A DNA stretch of 64,000 nucleotides from Pseudoxanthomonas sp. X-1. Lineage in GTDB: Bacteria; Pseudomonadota; Gammaproteobacteria; Xanthomonadales; Xanthomonadaceae. Positions 1 through 11,062 of this stretch are shown here, piece by piece. Position numbers and translations under genes: made by a program. Where the stretch lies: assembly GCF_020042665.1 (NCBI RefSeq), contig NZ_CP083376.1, positions 3,942,001 to 4,006,000 of the forward strand, given 5' to 3'. Position 1 is the first letter of the stretch. Every line of letters starts with the position of its first letter. The notes below the pieces were generated by a model that saw only the letters and a list, made by a program, of their open reading frames with translations, was not told the origin of the DNA and did no database searches.

Positions 1-819
1 GCCTTCCGGCGCAGGCTCTCGCCCACCGGCGAGCTGACCCGCGCGGTGCAGCGGCGCGAGTTCGTCGTGCATTACCAGCCGATCGTCCGGCTGGCGGACG
101 CGGCCATCGTCGGCGCCGAGGCGCTGGCGCGCTGGCGGCGGCCGGACGGTACGCTGGTGCGGCCGGACCAGTTCATCCCGCTGGCGGAGCAGAGCGGCCT
201 GATCGATGCGATCACCGACCAGGTCCTGGATGCGATCGTGCGCGACCTGGGGCCGCTGCTGGCCGCCCATCCGTGCCTGTACGTGAGCCTCAACCTCAGC
301 ACCGCCGACCTGCGCAGCGGCCGCCTGCTGGCCGTGCTCGCACGCGCGCTGGAAGGCAGCGGCATCGCGCCCAGGCAGCTGTGGCTGGAAGCCACCGAGC
401 GCGGCTTCGTGGACCTCGCCGCGGCCCGCCGCACCATCGAGCAGGCGCGCCAGGCGGGCCATCGCGTGGCGCTCGACGACTTCGGCACCGGCTACTCCAG
501 CCTGCAGTACCTGCAGGGCCTGCCGCTGGATGCGCTGAAGATCGACAAGACCTTCGTCGATGCCATCGGCACCGGCGCGGCCACCGCCGCGGTGACCGGG
601 CACATCATCGACATGGCGCGCGAGCTGGGCCTGCACTGCGTGGCGGAGGGCATCGAGACCACCGCACAGGCCGACTTCCTGCGCGCGCAGGGCGTGGGCT
701 ACGGCCAGGGCTGGCTGTTCGGCAAGGCCGCGCCGGCGATGGCCTTCATCGAGCTGTTCCTGGCGCAGCAGGCGTCGCGCGCGGCCGTGCCGGTGCGGGA
801 GGACGACGCGGATCCCTGA
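1..819 (+). CDS. EAL-domain cyclic-di-GMP phosphodiesterase, 5' end outside window
   Basis: The reading frame is open from the first base, so the N-terminus lies upstream of the window; the GTG at 46 is only an internal codon. The visible part is one complete EAL domain. From codon 46 it carries EAL at about residues 25-27, the metal-binding Asn of LNLS at 83, EATE, the DDFGTGYSSL signature at about 144, the LKID lysine, AEGIET and QGWLFG. All residues normally needed for hydrolysis of c-di-GMP to pGpG are present, so it should be active. The missing upstream part probably holds a sensor or GGDEF domain, as is usual in this family, but that cannot be seen. The C-terminus is a short acidic tail. 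Confidence 0.93.
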   Translation, partial: AFRRRLSPTGELTRAVQRREFVVHYQPIVRLADAAIVGAEALARWRRPDGTLVRPDQFIPLAEQSGLIDAITDQVLDAIVRDLGPLLAAHPCLYVSLNLSTADLRSGRLLAVLARALEGSGIAPRQLWLEATERGFVDLAAARRTIEQARQAGHRVALDDFGTGYSSLQYLQGLPLDALKIDKTFVDAIGTGAATAAVTGHIIDMARELGLHCVAEGIETTAQADFLRAQGVGYGQGWLFGKAAPAMAFIELFLAQQASRAAVPVREDDADP

Positions 820-904
820 GCGGGATCAGGACTCCCCGGCGTTGCCGGGCAGAGAGCGCAACGGGCGCTCGGGGTTCCCTAGGAACGCGCGGGTTACGAG
901 TAAT

Positions 905-1325
905 GCTCGGTCTCACGGGAGTTGACGCTGCAAGCCTCGCGGACCGATCTGCAGGTTCTCCCACCCAGCGCGTCGATGTTGCCGGCGACGTTGTAGAAGC
1001 TCTCGGCGCGCAGGAAGAAACCGCCCCTGGCTCGCCTGCCGCTGCGCCCCAGGCGCGGAACGTCGTGCGGGGTCGAATGCGAGGCGACCGTGCTGAAGTC
1101 GAAATCCTGGTCCCGCCCTCGGCGTTGAAACCCCGCGCCACTACGATCGCCTCCAGCGGCGTGGACTTGCCGCTGCCGTTCTCGCCGACGATGAAGGTCA
1201 CCGCTTGGTGGAAGACCAGGCGCGCGTCGGCCAGGCCGCGGATACCAGGCAGGCTGAAGAGTACCGGTCCATCGGCGCATCCTTCTCGCGCTTGAGCGCG
1301 ACATCCAGCAGGGAGTGCGCGGCAT
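905..1325 (-). pseudogene. Remnant of an AAA-type ATPase (COG3910-like), frameshifted and truncated
   Basis: Minus-strand translation gives pieces of one protein in different frames. A short piece around 1280-1325 reads VALKREKDAPMDR. Next comes FSLPGIRGLADARL through a Walker A motif GENGSGKST (about 1158-1190) to GFNAEGG. The frame then shifts, and SHSTPHD through GGFFLRAESFYNVAGNID (about 971-1024) follows before a stop. These are the successive N-terminal blocks of predicted ATPases of the COG3910 type. The Walker B region and everything after it are missing. At least two frameshifts plus a 3' truncation make this a decayed copy rather than a gene. Family assignment rests on motif order recalled from the family, not on a search. 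Confidence 0.7.
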
Positions 1326-1404
1326 CCCAGGAGGGCTTGGGTAGTCCTTCGAGGCGGAGACGCCGCCTGCAAGCCTGACCCGATCGCGCATGCGCGCACC
1401 GCGA

Positions 1405-2406
1405 TCAGCCGGCCTTGCCACACCCCGACAGCTGCTTGTCGGCGTACCACAGCGCGCGGCGCGACAGGTCGTAGGCCGCGTCGATGGCCTGCGGCAGCTG
1501 GTACTTGGCGCGCGCCGGGTCGGCGCCGTTGGCCAGCGCGTGCTCGCTGCGCTCCAGCGCCTGCAGGTTGCTGCGCACATCGGCCAGCCACTGGTCCTTG
1601 CGCGGGTCATGGCACATCAGCGCGCGGCCCTGCAGCGCGTCGAGCTGGGCGCGGATGGCCTTGGTCGCCTCGCCGGTGGGCTGGGGCGCCTTCTCGAAGG
1701 CGATCGGCGCGGCCTTGTAGGCATCGCCGGTGGCCTCGCTGCCGAGGTCGCCGCGGTTCTGCGCCAGCGCGGGGTTGAAGCGCGTGTCCGGCGGCGGGCG
1801 GGCGGTCGGTGAGCTGCGCCCGCTCTTGAACATGTCGGCGATGGCGCGGTTGACCTTCTGCGTGGCGACATCGCCCAGCGTGCCCTTGGACACCCAGTCC
1901 TTCTCGAACCGGGTCTCGTTGTACTGCACCGGGTTGGGGCGCTCCATCAGCGCCTTGGTTTTGGCCGCATCGCGCGCGTTGGCCAGGCCCGGTGGGCTGC
2001 CCTGCGGGGCGCCCGGCTCGGCCACGACGCCGGGCGGCAGCTTGGCCCGTCCGTCGCGGTCGTACACCGCGCGGGCGACCTCGCCCGGGTCGGCGGGCGC
2101 GGTGGCCTGGGGCGTGGCCAGCGGCGGCGGGATGGTGGCCGGCGGGCGCTGGTGGGCCGCCACGGGCGGCGACGGACGTGAGGGCGCGGCCGTCGCCCTG
2201 GCCGCGGCACGCGCAGGCGCGGGCACGTGGGTGGGCGCGTCGGCCTGCGGCCGGGCAACGAATTCCAGCCGCAGGCGTTGCTCCTGGCTGCGCGCGGGGG
2301 CCAGCCGCGCCATCGGCGCCTGCAGCAGGACCAGGGCGATCAGGGCCATGATCGCCAGGCTCAGGACCGCTGCGGGGACGCGCAGGCGTGACTCGTCCCA
2401 TTCCAT
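1405..2406 (-). CDS. Membrane-anchored proline/alanine-rich hypothetical protein
   Basis: Function not recognised. The start at MEWDESRLRVP is preferred; an in-frame ATG six codons upstream (2424) is possible. A single hydrophobic helix (about residues 11-30, AAVLSLAIMALIALVLL) anchors the N-terminus. A long low-complexity Ala/Pro-rich stretch follows to about residue 120, reminiscent of periplasm-spanning linkers. The C-terminal part is more ordered and contains Cys in LMCHD and near the end (SGCGK), which could form a disulfide in the periplasm. It is divergent from the exported glycosidase gene, with about 220 bases between the two starts. Inference: inner-membrane protein with a periplasmic C-terminal domain. 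Confidence 0.7.
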   Translation of the reverse strand: MEWDESRLRVPAAVLSLAIMALIALVLLQAPMARLAPARSQEQRLRLEFVARPQADAPTHVPAPARAAARATAAPSRPSPPVAAHQRPPATIPPPLATPQATAPADPGEVARAVYDRDGRAKLPPGVVAEPGAPQGSPPGLANARDAAKTKALMERPNPVQYNETRFEKDWVSKGTLGDVATQKVNRAIADMFKSGRSSPTARPPPDTRFNPALAQNRGDLGSEATGDAYKAAPIAFEKAPQPTGEATKAIRAQLDALQGRALMCHDPRKDQWLADVRSNLQALERSEHALANGADPARAKYQLPQAIDAAYDLSRRALWYADKQLSGCGKAG

Positions 2407-2624
2407 GTGTGCCGCTGCCGCCAAGTGTCCCCGCCATTGCGCGAATCAAGCGCGGCATTGTGCGCAAGCGCCCGGGCCGAGTTGATGGCATTGCGTTACG
2501 CGCCTTCACGGCATGCGACCGCCATTCAGCAAGGACAGGGCGGCGTGATGCTGCGCTGCCGCTCGCCACCGCGGGCGCGCGCTGCCACGATCGCGGCCTG
2601 AGAACGTTTACAGCGGGGGCGGTC

Positions 2625-5600
2625 ATGGCGATGCACGGGCGGATGGGCACGGTCCTGGGCCGGGGCATGCTGATGGGGTGGCTGGGACTTTCGCTGCCTG
2701 CGATGGCCGCCGACGGATTGCCGCCGCGCGGCCAATGGAAAGCCAGCAGTTCGGCCACCGAGGCGCCGGCGCTGGCCTCGGCGCATGCGTTCGATGGCGA
2801 CCCGGCCACGCGCTGGGGCGGCCCGTTCTCGCCGGGCCATTGGCTGCAGCTGGACCTGGGCGCGGAGGCCGACATCGGCGGGGTCCGCATCCAGTGGGAT
2901 GTCAGCCACGCCAACGCCTACCAGCTCCAGGCCTCCGACGACGGCAAGGCCTGGCGCACCATCTACGCCACCACCGACAGTCCGGGCCGCACCGAGTACG
3001 TGCTGTTCCCCGCGGTGCGCACGCGCTACCTGCGCCTGGCCGCGCCGGCGCGCACCGCCGACTGGGGGGTGGGCATCTTCGAGTTCCAGCCGCTGACCGC
3101 GGCGCAGGCACCGCGCCTGGCAGGCCTGGCCGGCACGGGCGATCCGGCCGCGCTGTGGAGCCGCGGCCCGGCGCGCGCGCTGGGCAGGGTGGGCGGCGGC
3201 TACGGCCTGGAAGTGCGCTTTCCGCAGCCGCAGGACGTGGCCGGACTGCAGGTCGACTGGGGCAGGACGCCCGCGAGCGCCGCGCTGGAAGCACGCGACG
3301 CGTCGGGTCGATGGACGCCGCTGGCGCAGGCGCCTCAGGCCTTCGGCGCCGCGTCCTATCTCGCCGGCGACGCGCCACGCACGGTGACCGCCCTGCGCCT
3401 GCTTGCCCAGGCCGACGCGGCCCCCAGCGTCACCCGCGTGCGCGTGCTGGGGCCCAAGGCGGTGATGACGCCGATGAAGCGCTACCAGCTGGCCGCCACC
3501 GGTCCGGATGCGGCGCTGTTCCCGTCCTCGCTGCAGATGAAGCAGGTGTACTGGACGGTGGTCGGCGTGCCGGGCGGGCGGCAGAAGGCGGTGTTCGACG
3601 AGTACGGGAATCTGGAGGCGTTCAAGGGCGCGCCGCTGGTGCAGCCGGTCTGGCGCGACGCCGGCGGCAAGGCGGCCGCGGCCACGGTCGACACGCCGAT
3701 CCGGCATGCCCTGCGCGAGGGCTGGATGCCGATGCCGCAGGTGCAATGGACCGCGCAGCCGGGCCTGGAGCTCAGCAGCCAGGCCATCGCCCTGGAGCAC
3801 CACGGCGCGCCGGTGGTGCTGGTGCGCCATCGCCTGCGCAACACCGGCGCCACCGCGGTGGATGGCACCCTCTCGCTGCTGACCCGGCCGCTGCAGGTCA
3901 GCCCGCCGTGGCAGAACGGCGGCCTGTCGCCGATCCGCGACATCGCCGTCGAGACCGGCCAGGGCGGCGCCGGCATGCGCGTCAATGGACGGCTGCTGTT
4001 CCAGAGCGCGAGCGCGCCCGATCTGCAGGGCGTGGCCGCGTTCGGCGCCCATGGCGAAGACGAGATCACCCGCTTCGCCGCCGCCGGCACCGCACCGCAG
4101 GCACAGCAGGCCAGCGATCCGCAGGGGCTGGCCGCCGGTCTGCTCGGCTGGCGCGTGCATCTGGCACCGGGGGAGCAGCGCGACATCGTGCTGGCCTTCG
4201 CGCTGGGCAACGAGGTGATCGACGCCAAGGCGGTCGAAGCCGCGCAGTGGCCCGCCGCCCCGGCGCTGGACGTGCGGGCGCTGCTGGGCGAAGGCGATGC
4301 CGGCGCGCGCTTCGATGCTCTGGCCGACGCGCAGGCCGCGCAGTGGCAGCAGCGCCTGGGCCGGATCGGCCTGTCGCTGCCCGATCCGTCGCTGGTGGAC
4401 ATGCTGCGCGCGCAGGCCGCGTACATGCTGCTCAACCAGAGCGGACCGGCGATGCAGCCGGGCCCGCGCAACTACAACCGCTCCTTCATCCGCGATGGCT
4501 CGGCCACCGCCGCGGTGCTGCTGCGCATGGGCATGGCCGACACCGCGCGCGACTACCTGCACTGGTACAGCACCCACGCGGTGCACGACAACGGCCTGGT
4601 CTCGCCGATCCTCAACGACGACGGCAGCGTCAACACCGGCTTCGGTTCGGACCTGGAGTACGACGCCCAGGGCCAGTACCTGTGGCTGGTGGCCGAGGTC
4701 GCGCGCCTGGATGGCGGCGCGCAGACCGTACGCGCGTACCAGCCGCAGGTGAAGCGCGCGCTGAAGTTCCTGCAGGAACTGCGCGAGCGCACGCTGGTGC
4801 CGGGCTATCAGGCCGATCGTCCGGCGCCGGAGCGCTTCGCCGGCATCCTGGCGCCGTCGATCAGCCACGAAGGCTATTCGGTGCCCACGCACAGCTACTG
4901 GGACGACTACTGGGCGCTGCGCGGCTGGCACGACGGCGCCTGGCTGGCCGAGCAATGGGGCGACACCGCCACGGCGCAGTGGGCGCGCACGCAGTACACG
5001 CTGCTGCGCGATGCGCTGGCCGCCTCGATCCGCGCCACCATGCGCTGGAAGGGCATCGACACGATTCCCGCCGACGCCGACCAGGGCGGTTCGGATCCGA
5101 CCAGCGTGTCGATCGCGCTCGATCCGACCGGCGCGCAGGACGTGCTGCCCGCCGACGCGCTGGAACGCACTTTCGACGCCTACCTGGCGCAGGTGCGCCA
5201 GCGCGACGCCCCCGATGCGCTCTACGCCTACACCCCTTACGAGATGCGCAACGTGCTGACCTTCGTCCACCTGGACCGGCCGGCCGATGCGCAGTTCATG
5301 CTCGAGCACGTGGTGCGCGACCGGCGGCCGACGGCGTGGCAGGAGCTGGCCGAGGTCGTGTACTCGGACAAGCGCCATGCCATCTACCTGGGCGACATGC
5401 CGCATACCTGGATCGGCGCCGAGTACGCGCGCAGCGTGTTCGGCATGCTGATGTTCGAAGGCGACCGCGCGCTGTCGCTGCTGCCCGGCGCGCCGCCTTC
5501 CTGGGTGGCAGGCCCAGGCCTGAAGGTCGACGGCCTGCCCACTGCCTACGGCACGCTGGCCATGCAGGCCAGGCAGGAGGGCCAGCGGCTGACGGTCACC

Positions 5601-5759
5601 CTGGGCAAGGGGCTCAGGGCCGACAGCGCGCTCAAGGTGTACTGGCCCAACCGCCAGCGCCCGCGCACCGTCACCGTCGACGGCAAGGCCGTGCGCGACT
5701 TCGATGCGCAGGGCATCGCGCTGAAGCGCCCGTTCTCCACCCTGGTGGCGCAGTGGTGA
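2625..5759 (+). CDS. Exported F5/8-type C (discoidin) domain protein with six-hairpin glycosidase-like region
   Basis: The chosen start (MAMHGRMGTVLGRG) begins a clear signal peptide ending near AMAADG; the open frame extends further upstream but that part is not signal-like. About residues 25-160 form an F5/8 type C carbohydrate-binding fold (AHAFDGDPATRWGG, WLQLDLG, YLRLAAPA). The remainder, about 1044 residues in total, includes RNYNRSFIRDGSATAAVLLRM, SHEGYSVPTHSYWDDYWAL and MPHTWIGAEY. These look like the helical (alpha/alpha)6 toroid of glucoamylase-like glycosidases, with several acidic residues that could be catalytic. Likely periplasmic or secreted and acting on a complex carbohydrate; substrate unknown. 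It converges on glpK with 16 bases between stops. Confidence 0.82.
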   Translation: MAMHGRMGTVLGRGMLMGWLGLSLPAMAADGLPPRGQWKASSSATEAPALASAHAFDGDPATRWGGPFSPGHWLQLDLGAEADIGGVRIQWDVSHANAYQLQASDDGKAWRTIYATTDSPGRTEYVLFPAVRTRYLRLAAPARTADWGVGIFEFQPLTAAQAPRLAGLAGTGDPAALWSRGPARALGRVGGGYGLEVRFPQPQDVAGLQVDWGRTPASAALEARDASGRWTPLAQAPQAFGAASYLAGDAPRTVTALRLLAQADAAPSVTRVRVLGPKAVMTPMKRYQLAATGPDAALFPSSLQMKQVYWTVVGVPGGRQKAVFDEYGNLEAFKGAPLVQPVWRDAGGKAAAATVDTPIRHALREGWMPMPQVQWTAQPGLELSSQAIALEHHGAPVVLVRHRLRNTGATAVDGTLSLLTRPLQVSPPWQNGGLSPIRDIAVETGQGGAGMRVNGRLLFQSASAPDLQGVAAFGAHGEDEITRFAAAGTAPQAQQASDPQGLAAGLLGWRVHLAPGEQRDIVLAFALGNEVIDAKAVEAAQWPAAPALDVRALLGEGDAGARFDALADAQAAQWQQRLGRIGLSLPDPSLVDMLRAQAAYMLLNQSGPAMQPGPRNYNRSFIRDGSATAAVLLRMGMADTARDYLHWYSTHAVHDNGLVSPILNDDGSVNTGFGSDLEYDAQGQYLWLVAEVARLDGGAQTVRAYQPQVKRALKFLQELRERTLVPGYQADRPAPERFAGILAPSISHEGYSVPTHSYWDDYWALRGWHDGAWLAEQWGDTATAQWARTQYTLLRDALAASIRATMRWKGIDTIPADADQGGSDPTSVSIALDPTGAQDVLPADALERTFDAYLAQVRQRDAPDALYAYTPYEMRNVLTFVHLDRPADAQFMLEHVVRDRRPTAWQELAEVVYSDKRHAIYLGDMPHTWIGAEYARSVFGMLMFEGDRALSLLPGAPPSWVAGPGLKVDGLPTAYGTLAMQARQEGQRLTVTLGKGLRADSALKVYWPNRQRPRTVTVDGKAVRDFDAQGIALKRPFSTLVAQW

Positions 5760-5775
5760 GGCCGGCGCCCAAGGC

Positions 5776-7347
<1,572 letters not shown>

Positions 7348-8154
7348 TCAGGCCTTCGGCTTCTGCGCGGCGCGCTGGCGCGCCGGCAGGAACGGATAGA
7401 TCAGCCACTGATAGGCGGCGGCGCCGACCACGCCGCCGATCAACGGGCCGACGATGGGCACCCACCAGTAGTTGTGCGGCGCGGGGAAGGCCGCGGGCCC
7501 CCAGCCGGCGAAGAACGCGAACACGCGCGGGCCGAAATCGCGAGCCGGGTTGATCGCCCAGGCTTCCAGATAGCCCATCGACGCGCCGATGGTCGCCACC
7601 AGCAGGCCGATGATCAGCGCGCCGGAGTTGGCGCCCGGCGCCATCTCGTTGTACTGCTCGGTGATGGCGAAGATGCCGAAGATCAGGAACGCGGTGAGGA
7701 TGGCCTGGTCGGTCAGCGCATGCAGCGGTGTGACCGCGAGCCCCGGCGCGGTGAAGAACACCCCGGCCGCGCCGCCGGCTTCGCGCGTGAGCTGCTTGAC
7801 CTCGTTGTAGTGATCGATCACCGGCGCATACAGCGCATAGACGATGGCCGCGCCGACCATGCCGCCGATCACCTGCGCGCCCCAGTAAGGCAGCACTTTC
7901 TTCCACGAGAACCCGCGGAACAGCGCCAGCGCCAGCGTCACCGCCGGATTGGCGTGGGTGCCCGAAACCGAGCCGGTGGCATAGATGGCGATGGTGACGC
8001 CCAGCCCCCAGGCGATGCAGACGCCCCAGTAGCCACCGGCATAGGGATTGGGATCGTAGAGGGTGTACATCGCCGCGACCGAATCGCCGAAGGCGATGAT
8101 GATCGTCATCGCCACCGCCTCGGAGATCAGCTCGCCCAGAAACTGTCGGCTCAT
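7348..8154 (-). CDS. glpF: Glycerol uptake facilitator (aquaglyceroporin)
   Basis: Inner-membrane MIP-family channel of 268 residues that passes glycerol by facilitated diffusion. Both pore NPA boxes are present: HANPAVT (N69-P70-A71) and INPARDFGPR (N202-P203-A204). The Asp after the second NPA-Arg is typical of glycerol rather than water channels. Six hydrophobic helices are evident. It sits between glpD and glpK on the same strand, 111 bases after glpD, giving a transport-phosphorylation-oxidation gene order. Confidence 0.97.
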   Translation of the reverse strand: MSRQFLGELISEAVAMTIIIAFGDSVAAMYTLYDPNPYAGGYWGVCIAWGLGVTIAIYATGSVSGTHANPAVTLALALFRGFSWKKVLPYWGAQVIGGMVGAAIVYALYAPVIDHYNEVKQLTREAGGAAGVFFTAPGLAVTPLHALTDQAILTAFLIFGIFAITEQYNEMAPGANSGALIIGLLVATIGASMGYLEAWAINPARDFGPRVFAFFAGWGPAAFPAPHNYWWVPIVGPLIGGVVGAAAYQWLIYPFLPARQRAAQKPKA

Positions 8155-8265
8155 CGCCGGCCTCCCGTCAGGCCAGTGGCGATGGTGCGGGGCTTGGTGG
8201 ACATGTCAGCAACCTCCCAGTGATGACGTGGTGGCCGCTCGCGCGGCCGGGGATGTCGGATGGAA

Positions 8266-9771
8266 TCAGGCGCGCGTGGCCATCGTCGCGGCAGGAGCGC
8301 GCAGCACCTCGGCCAGGCGGCGCTGCTGGGCCGGCGTCAGGCGCAGGCCCAGCTTGCTGCGGCGCCAGAGCAGGTCTTCGGCGTCGACGACCCATTCATG
8401 GTGCCGCAGATAGTCGACCTCGGCCTGATAGAGATCGGCGCCGAAGTGCTCGCCCAGGTCGGCCAGCGTCGTCGCCTCGCCCAGGATGTGCCGGGCGCGC
8501 GAACCGTAGTTGCGCACCAGCCGCCAGGCCAGTTCCCTGGGCAGCCAGGGCCGCGCCGTGCGCAGCAGCGCCAGGGCCTGATCGAAGGGCAACATGTCCC
8601 CGCCCGGCAGCGGCGCCCCGTCCGCGGTCCAGGGCTGCGGCTTGCGGCCCAGCTGCGACTCGAGCCTGTCCACGGCCTGCTCGGCCAGCTTGCGATAGGT
8701 GGTGAGCTTGCCGCCGAACACGCTCAGCAGCGGCGGCCCGTTCGCATCGACTTCCAGCCGGTAGTCGCGGGTGACCTCGGAGGCGTTGTCTTCCTCATCC
8801 TCCAGCAGCGGGCGCACGCCGCTGTAGGTCCACACCACATCGCCGGGGGCGATGGAGTTGCGGAAGTAGCGGTTGGCCGCCGCGCACAGGTAATCGACCT
8901 CGTCCGCGTCGATGCGCGGATGCCCGGGATCGGCCTTGTACTCCATGTCGGTGGTGCCGATCAGGGTGAAGTCGCGCTCGTAGGGAATGGCGAAGACGAT
9001 ACGGCGGTCGGGTTGCTGGAAGATGTAGGCATGGTCATGCGCGAACATGCGCGGCACCACGATGTGGCTGCCCTTGACCAGGCGCAGCGCATAGTCGTGT
9101 CGCAGGTGCGCGACCTGGTCCAGGAACTCCACCGCCCAGGGACCGGCGGCGTTGACCAGCGCCCGGGCCTGGACCGTGATGCGCTGGCCCTGCGCTGTCT
9201 CCAGTTCGGCCAGCCAATGCGCGCCATCGCGGCGTGCGCTGACGCAGCGGGTGCGGGTGTGGATGGAGGCGCCGCGCTCGGCCGCGTCCATCGCATTGAG
9301 CACCACCAGCCTGGCGTCCTGCACCCAGCCATCGGAGTAGGCGAAGCCGGTGGTGAACTCCTCCTTCAGCGGCACGCCCACCGGCGAGCGGCGCAGGTCG
9401 ACCCGGCGCGAGCCTTCCAGCGTGCGCTTCCCGCCCAGGCGGTCGTAGAGGAACATGCCGACGCGGATCATCCAGGCCGGCCGCAGGTGCGGCTGGTGCG
9501 GAAGCAGGAAGCGCAGCGGCCAGGCGATGTGCGGGGCCAGGCGCAGCAGCACCTCGCGCTCGGCCAGCGCCTTGCCGACCAGGCGGAACTCGTACTGCTC
9601 CAGATAGCGCAGGCCGCCATGGATCAGCTTGGTGCTGGCGCTGGAGGTATGCGCGGCCAGATCGTCGGCCTCGCACAGGCACACGCTCAGCCCGCGGCCG
9701 ATCGCGTCGCGGGCGATGCCCACCCCGTTGATCCCGCCGCCCACCACCAGCACATCGACGCGTTCGACCAT
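8266..9771 (-). CDS. glpD: Aerobic glycerol-3-phosphate dehydrogenase
   Basis: FAD-dependent, membrane-associated enzyme oxidising glycerol 3-phosphate to dihydroxyacetone phosphate and passing electrons to quinone. The start at MVERVDVLVVGGG is chosen because GAGGAG lies about nine bases upstream and the resulting length, 501 residues, matches the family; the open frame continues 23 codons upstream without typical sequence. The Rossmann FAD motif GGGINGVG is at 11-18. HTSSASTKLIHGGLRYLEQYEF and VWTYSGVRPLL are characteristic blocks. First gene after glpR; a GlpR-like operator lies about 90 bases upstream. Confidence 0.97.
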   Translation of the reverse strand: MVERVDVLVVGGGINGVGIARDAIGRGLSVCLCEADDLAAHTSSASTKLIHGGLRYLEQYEFRLVGKALAEREVLLRLAPHIAWPLRFLLPHQPHLRPAWMIRVGMFLYDRLGGKRTLEGSRRVDLRRSPVGVPLKEEFTTGFAYSDGWVQDARLVVLNAMDAAERGASIHTRTRCVSARRDGAHWLAELETAQGQRITVQARALVNAAGPWAVEFLDQVAHLRHDYALRLVKGSHIVVPRMFAHDHAYIFQQPDRRIVFAIPYERDFTLIGTTDMEYKADPGHPRIDADEVDYLCAAANRYFRNSIAPGDVVWTYSGVRPLLEDEEDNASEVTRDYRLEVDANGPPLLSVFGGKLTTYRKLAEQAVDRLESQLGRKPQPWTADGAPLPGGDMLPFDQALALLRTARPWLPRELAWRLVRNYGSRARHILGEATTLADLGEHFGADLYQAEVDYLRHHEWVVDAEDLLWRRSKLGLRLTPAQQRRLAEVLRAPAATMATRA

Positions 9772-10102
9772 CTCACCGCTCCTCGACCGGGCCGCCGCCC
9801 GCGCGGCGACCGCCTCATGGCGCCGTTCGCGTCTGGACAAAGACGGACAACAACGATCCTAAACGAACATTTACGAACATTTCGTGAGCGCGGCAGGCCC
9901 GGTCGGGTTCACGGGTTAAACGATGGTCGAGGGCGCCGCCGCTCTGGGGCGCATTGCGACGTCGCTGAATGCGCGCCCGCAAACCGCCTGTCCGGGGCAG
10001 GCCTCCGGTGGCAATGCAGGTCCGGCGCGCCGCCTCCTGCCGGGGATGGCGCCGGCCCGAGTGCGTCCAGTCGGGGCAATCGCCGGACGCCCCAGCACGC
10101 CG
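9772..10102. other. glpR-glpD intergenic region
   Basis: 331 bases with no credible gene. The part nearest glpD holds the ribosome binding site and the GlpR-like direct repeat described separately; on the glpD strand a TAGGAT hexamer follows the repeat and could be a -10 element. The part nearest glpR contains only a weak GCCTG/CAGGC hairpin without a T run. Confidence 0.6.
9861..9885 (-). promoter_or_regulatory. Putative GlpR operator upstream of glpD
   Basis: The plus strand reads AACGAACAT then TACGAACAT with a ten-base period. On the coding strand this is ATGTTCGTAA followed by ATGTTCGTTT. The half-site ATGTTCG is the same as in the known Escherichia coli GlpR operator, but here the two copies are in direct rather than inverted orientation, one helical turn apart. 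It lies about 90-110 bases before the glpD start, and the glpR gene is adjacent. Repression relieved by glycerol 3-phosphate is the expected logic for the family. Confidence 0.75.
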
Positions 10103-10876
10103 TCAGTCGCCGACGACGTGGACCCGGGTCTTGCCCGCGGCCAGCACCTCGGCCAGGACGTCCGGCGGGGCGCGGTCGGTGAACCAGTCGTCCACCAGCG
10201 CGATCGGCCCCAGCCGGCACAGCGCGTTGCGGCCGATCTTGCTGGCGTCGGCGGCCAGCAGCACCTGACGCGAATGCTCGACGATGGCCTGGGCCACGCG
10301 CACCTCCTGGAAGTCGAAGTCCAGCAGCGTGCCGTCCAGCTCGATGCCGGAGATGCCGATGATCCCGAAGTCCACGGTGAACTGGCGCACCAGATCGACG
10401 GTCGGCTGGCCGGTCACGCCCTGGTCGCGCGCACGCACCATGCCGCCGGCCACGATCACCTCGAAGCTGGGGTTGGTGCTCATCAGCACCGCCACGTTGA
10501 GGTTGTTGGTGATCACCCGCAGCCCCTGCTTGTGCATCAGCGCCGCGGCCACGTCCTCGTTGGTGGTGCCCAGGTTGATGAACAGCGAGGAATGGTCGGG
10601 GACATGCGTGGCCACCTCCCTGGCGATGCGACGCTTCTGCTCGGCCTGCAGCGACTTGCGCGTGGCGTAGGCGGTGTTCTCGACGCTGGAAGGCAGGCTC
10701 ACCCCGCCGTGGTAGCGGCGCAGCAGGCCGGCCTCGCACAGCAGCATCAGGTCGCGGCGGATGGTCTGCTGGGTCACGTCGAACTGCGTGGCCAGCCCGT
10801 CCACCTCGGCATAGCCGAGCTGGCGCACCAGCGCCACCAGTTGTTCCTGGCGCCGGTTGAGGACCGGATGTTCCAT
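10103..10876 (-). CDS. glpR: DeoR-family glycerol-3-phosphate regulon repressor
   Basis: 257 residues from MEHPVLNRRQ; the longer open frame upstream has unrelated composition. The N-terminal DeoR helix-turn-helix spans about residues 6-57 (RRQEQLVALV, VTQQTIRRDLMLLCEAGLLRRYHGG). The C-terminal effector domain has the DeoR phospho-sugar loop INLGTTNEDVA, VITNNLNVA and DFGIIGISGIELDG. Position directly upstream of glpD, glpF and glpK identifies it as GlpR. Divergent from the alpha/beta hydrolase gene, with 186 bases between starts. Confidence 0.95.
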   Translation of the reverse strand: MEHPVLNRRQEQLVALVRQLGYAEVDGLATQFDVTQQTIRRDLMLLCEAGLLRRYHGGVSLPSSVENTAYATRKSLQAEQKRRIAREVATHVPDHSSLFINLGTTNEDVAAALMHKQGLRVITNNLNVAVLMSTNPSFEVIVAGGMVRARDQGVTGQPTVDLVRQFTVDFGIIGISGIELDGTLLDFDFQEVRVAQAIVEHSRQVLLAADASKIGRNALCRLGPIALVDDWFTDRAPPDVLAEVLAAGKTRVHVVGD

Positions 10877-11062
10877 GCGTACCGCCTGTGCCTGCGAGGT
10901 GCCCGCATGATCGTCGATGTTGCGCCCGATGCAACACCGCAGCGCGCAAGACAGGCGCCGCGCAGGTGCCTGCGACGCAGGAACAACACACTGCGTCCGC
11001 GCGATCGCGCTGCCCGGCGCGGGCGACTCCACTAGGCTGGCCGCCTGCGTAGAGGATCCCCG

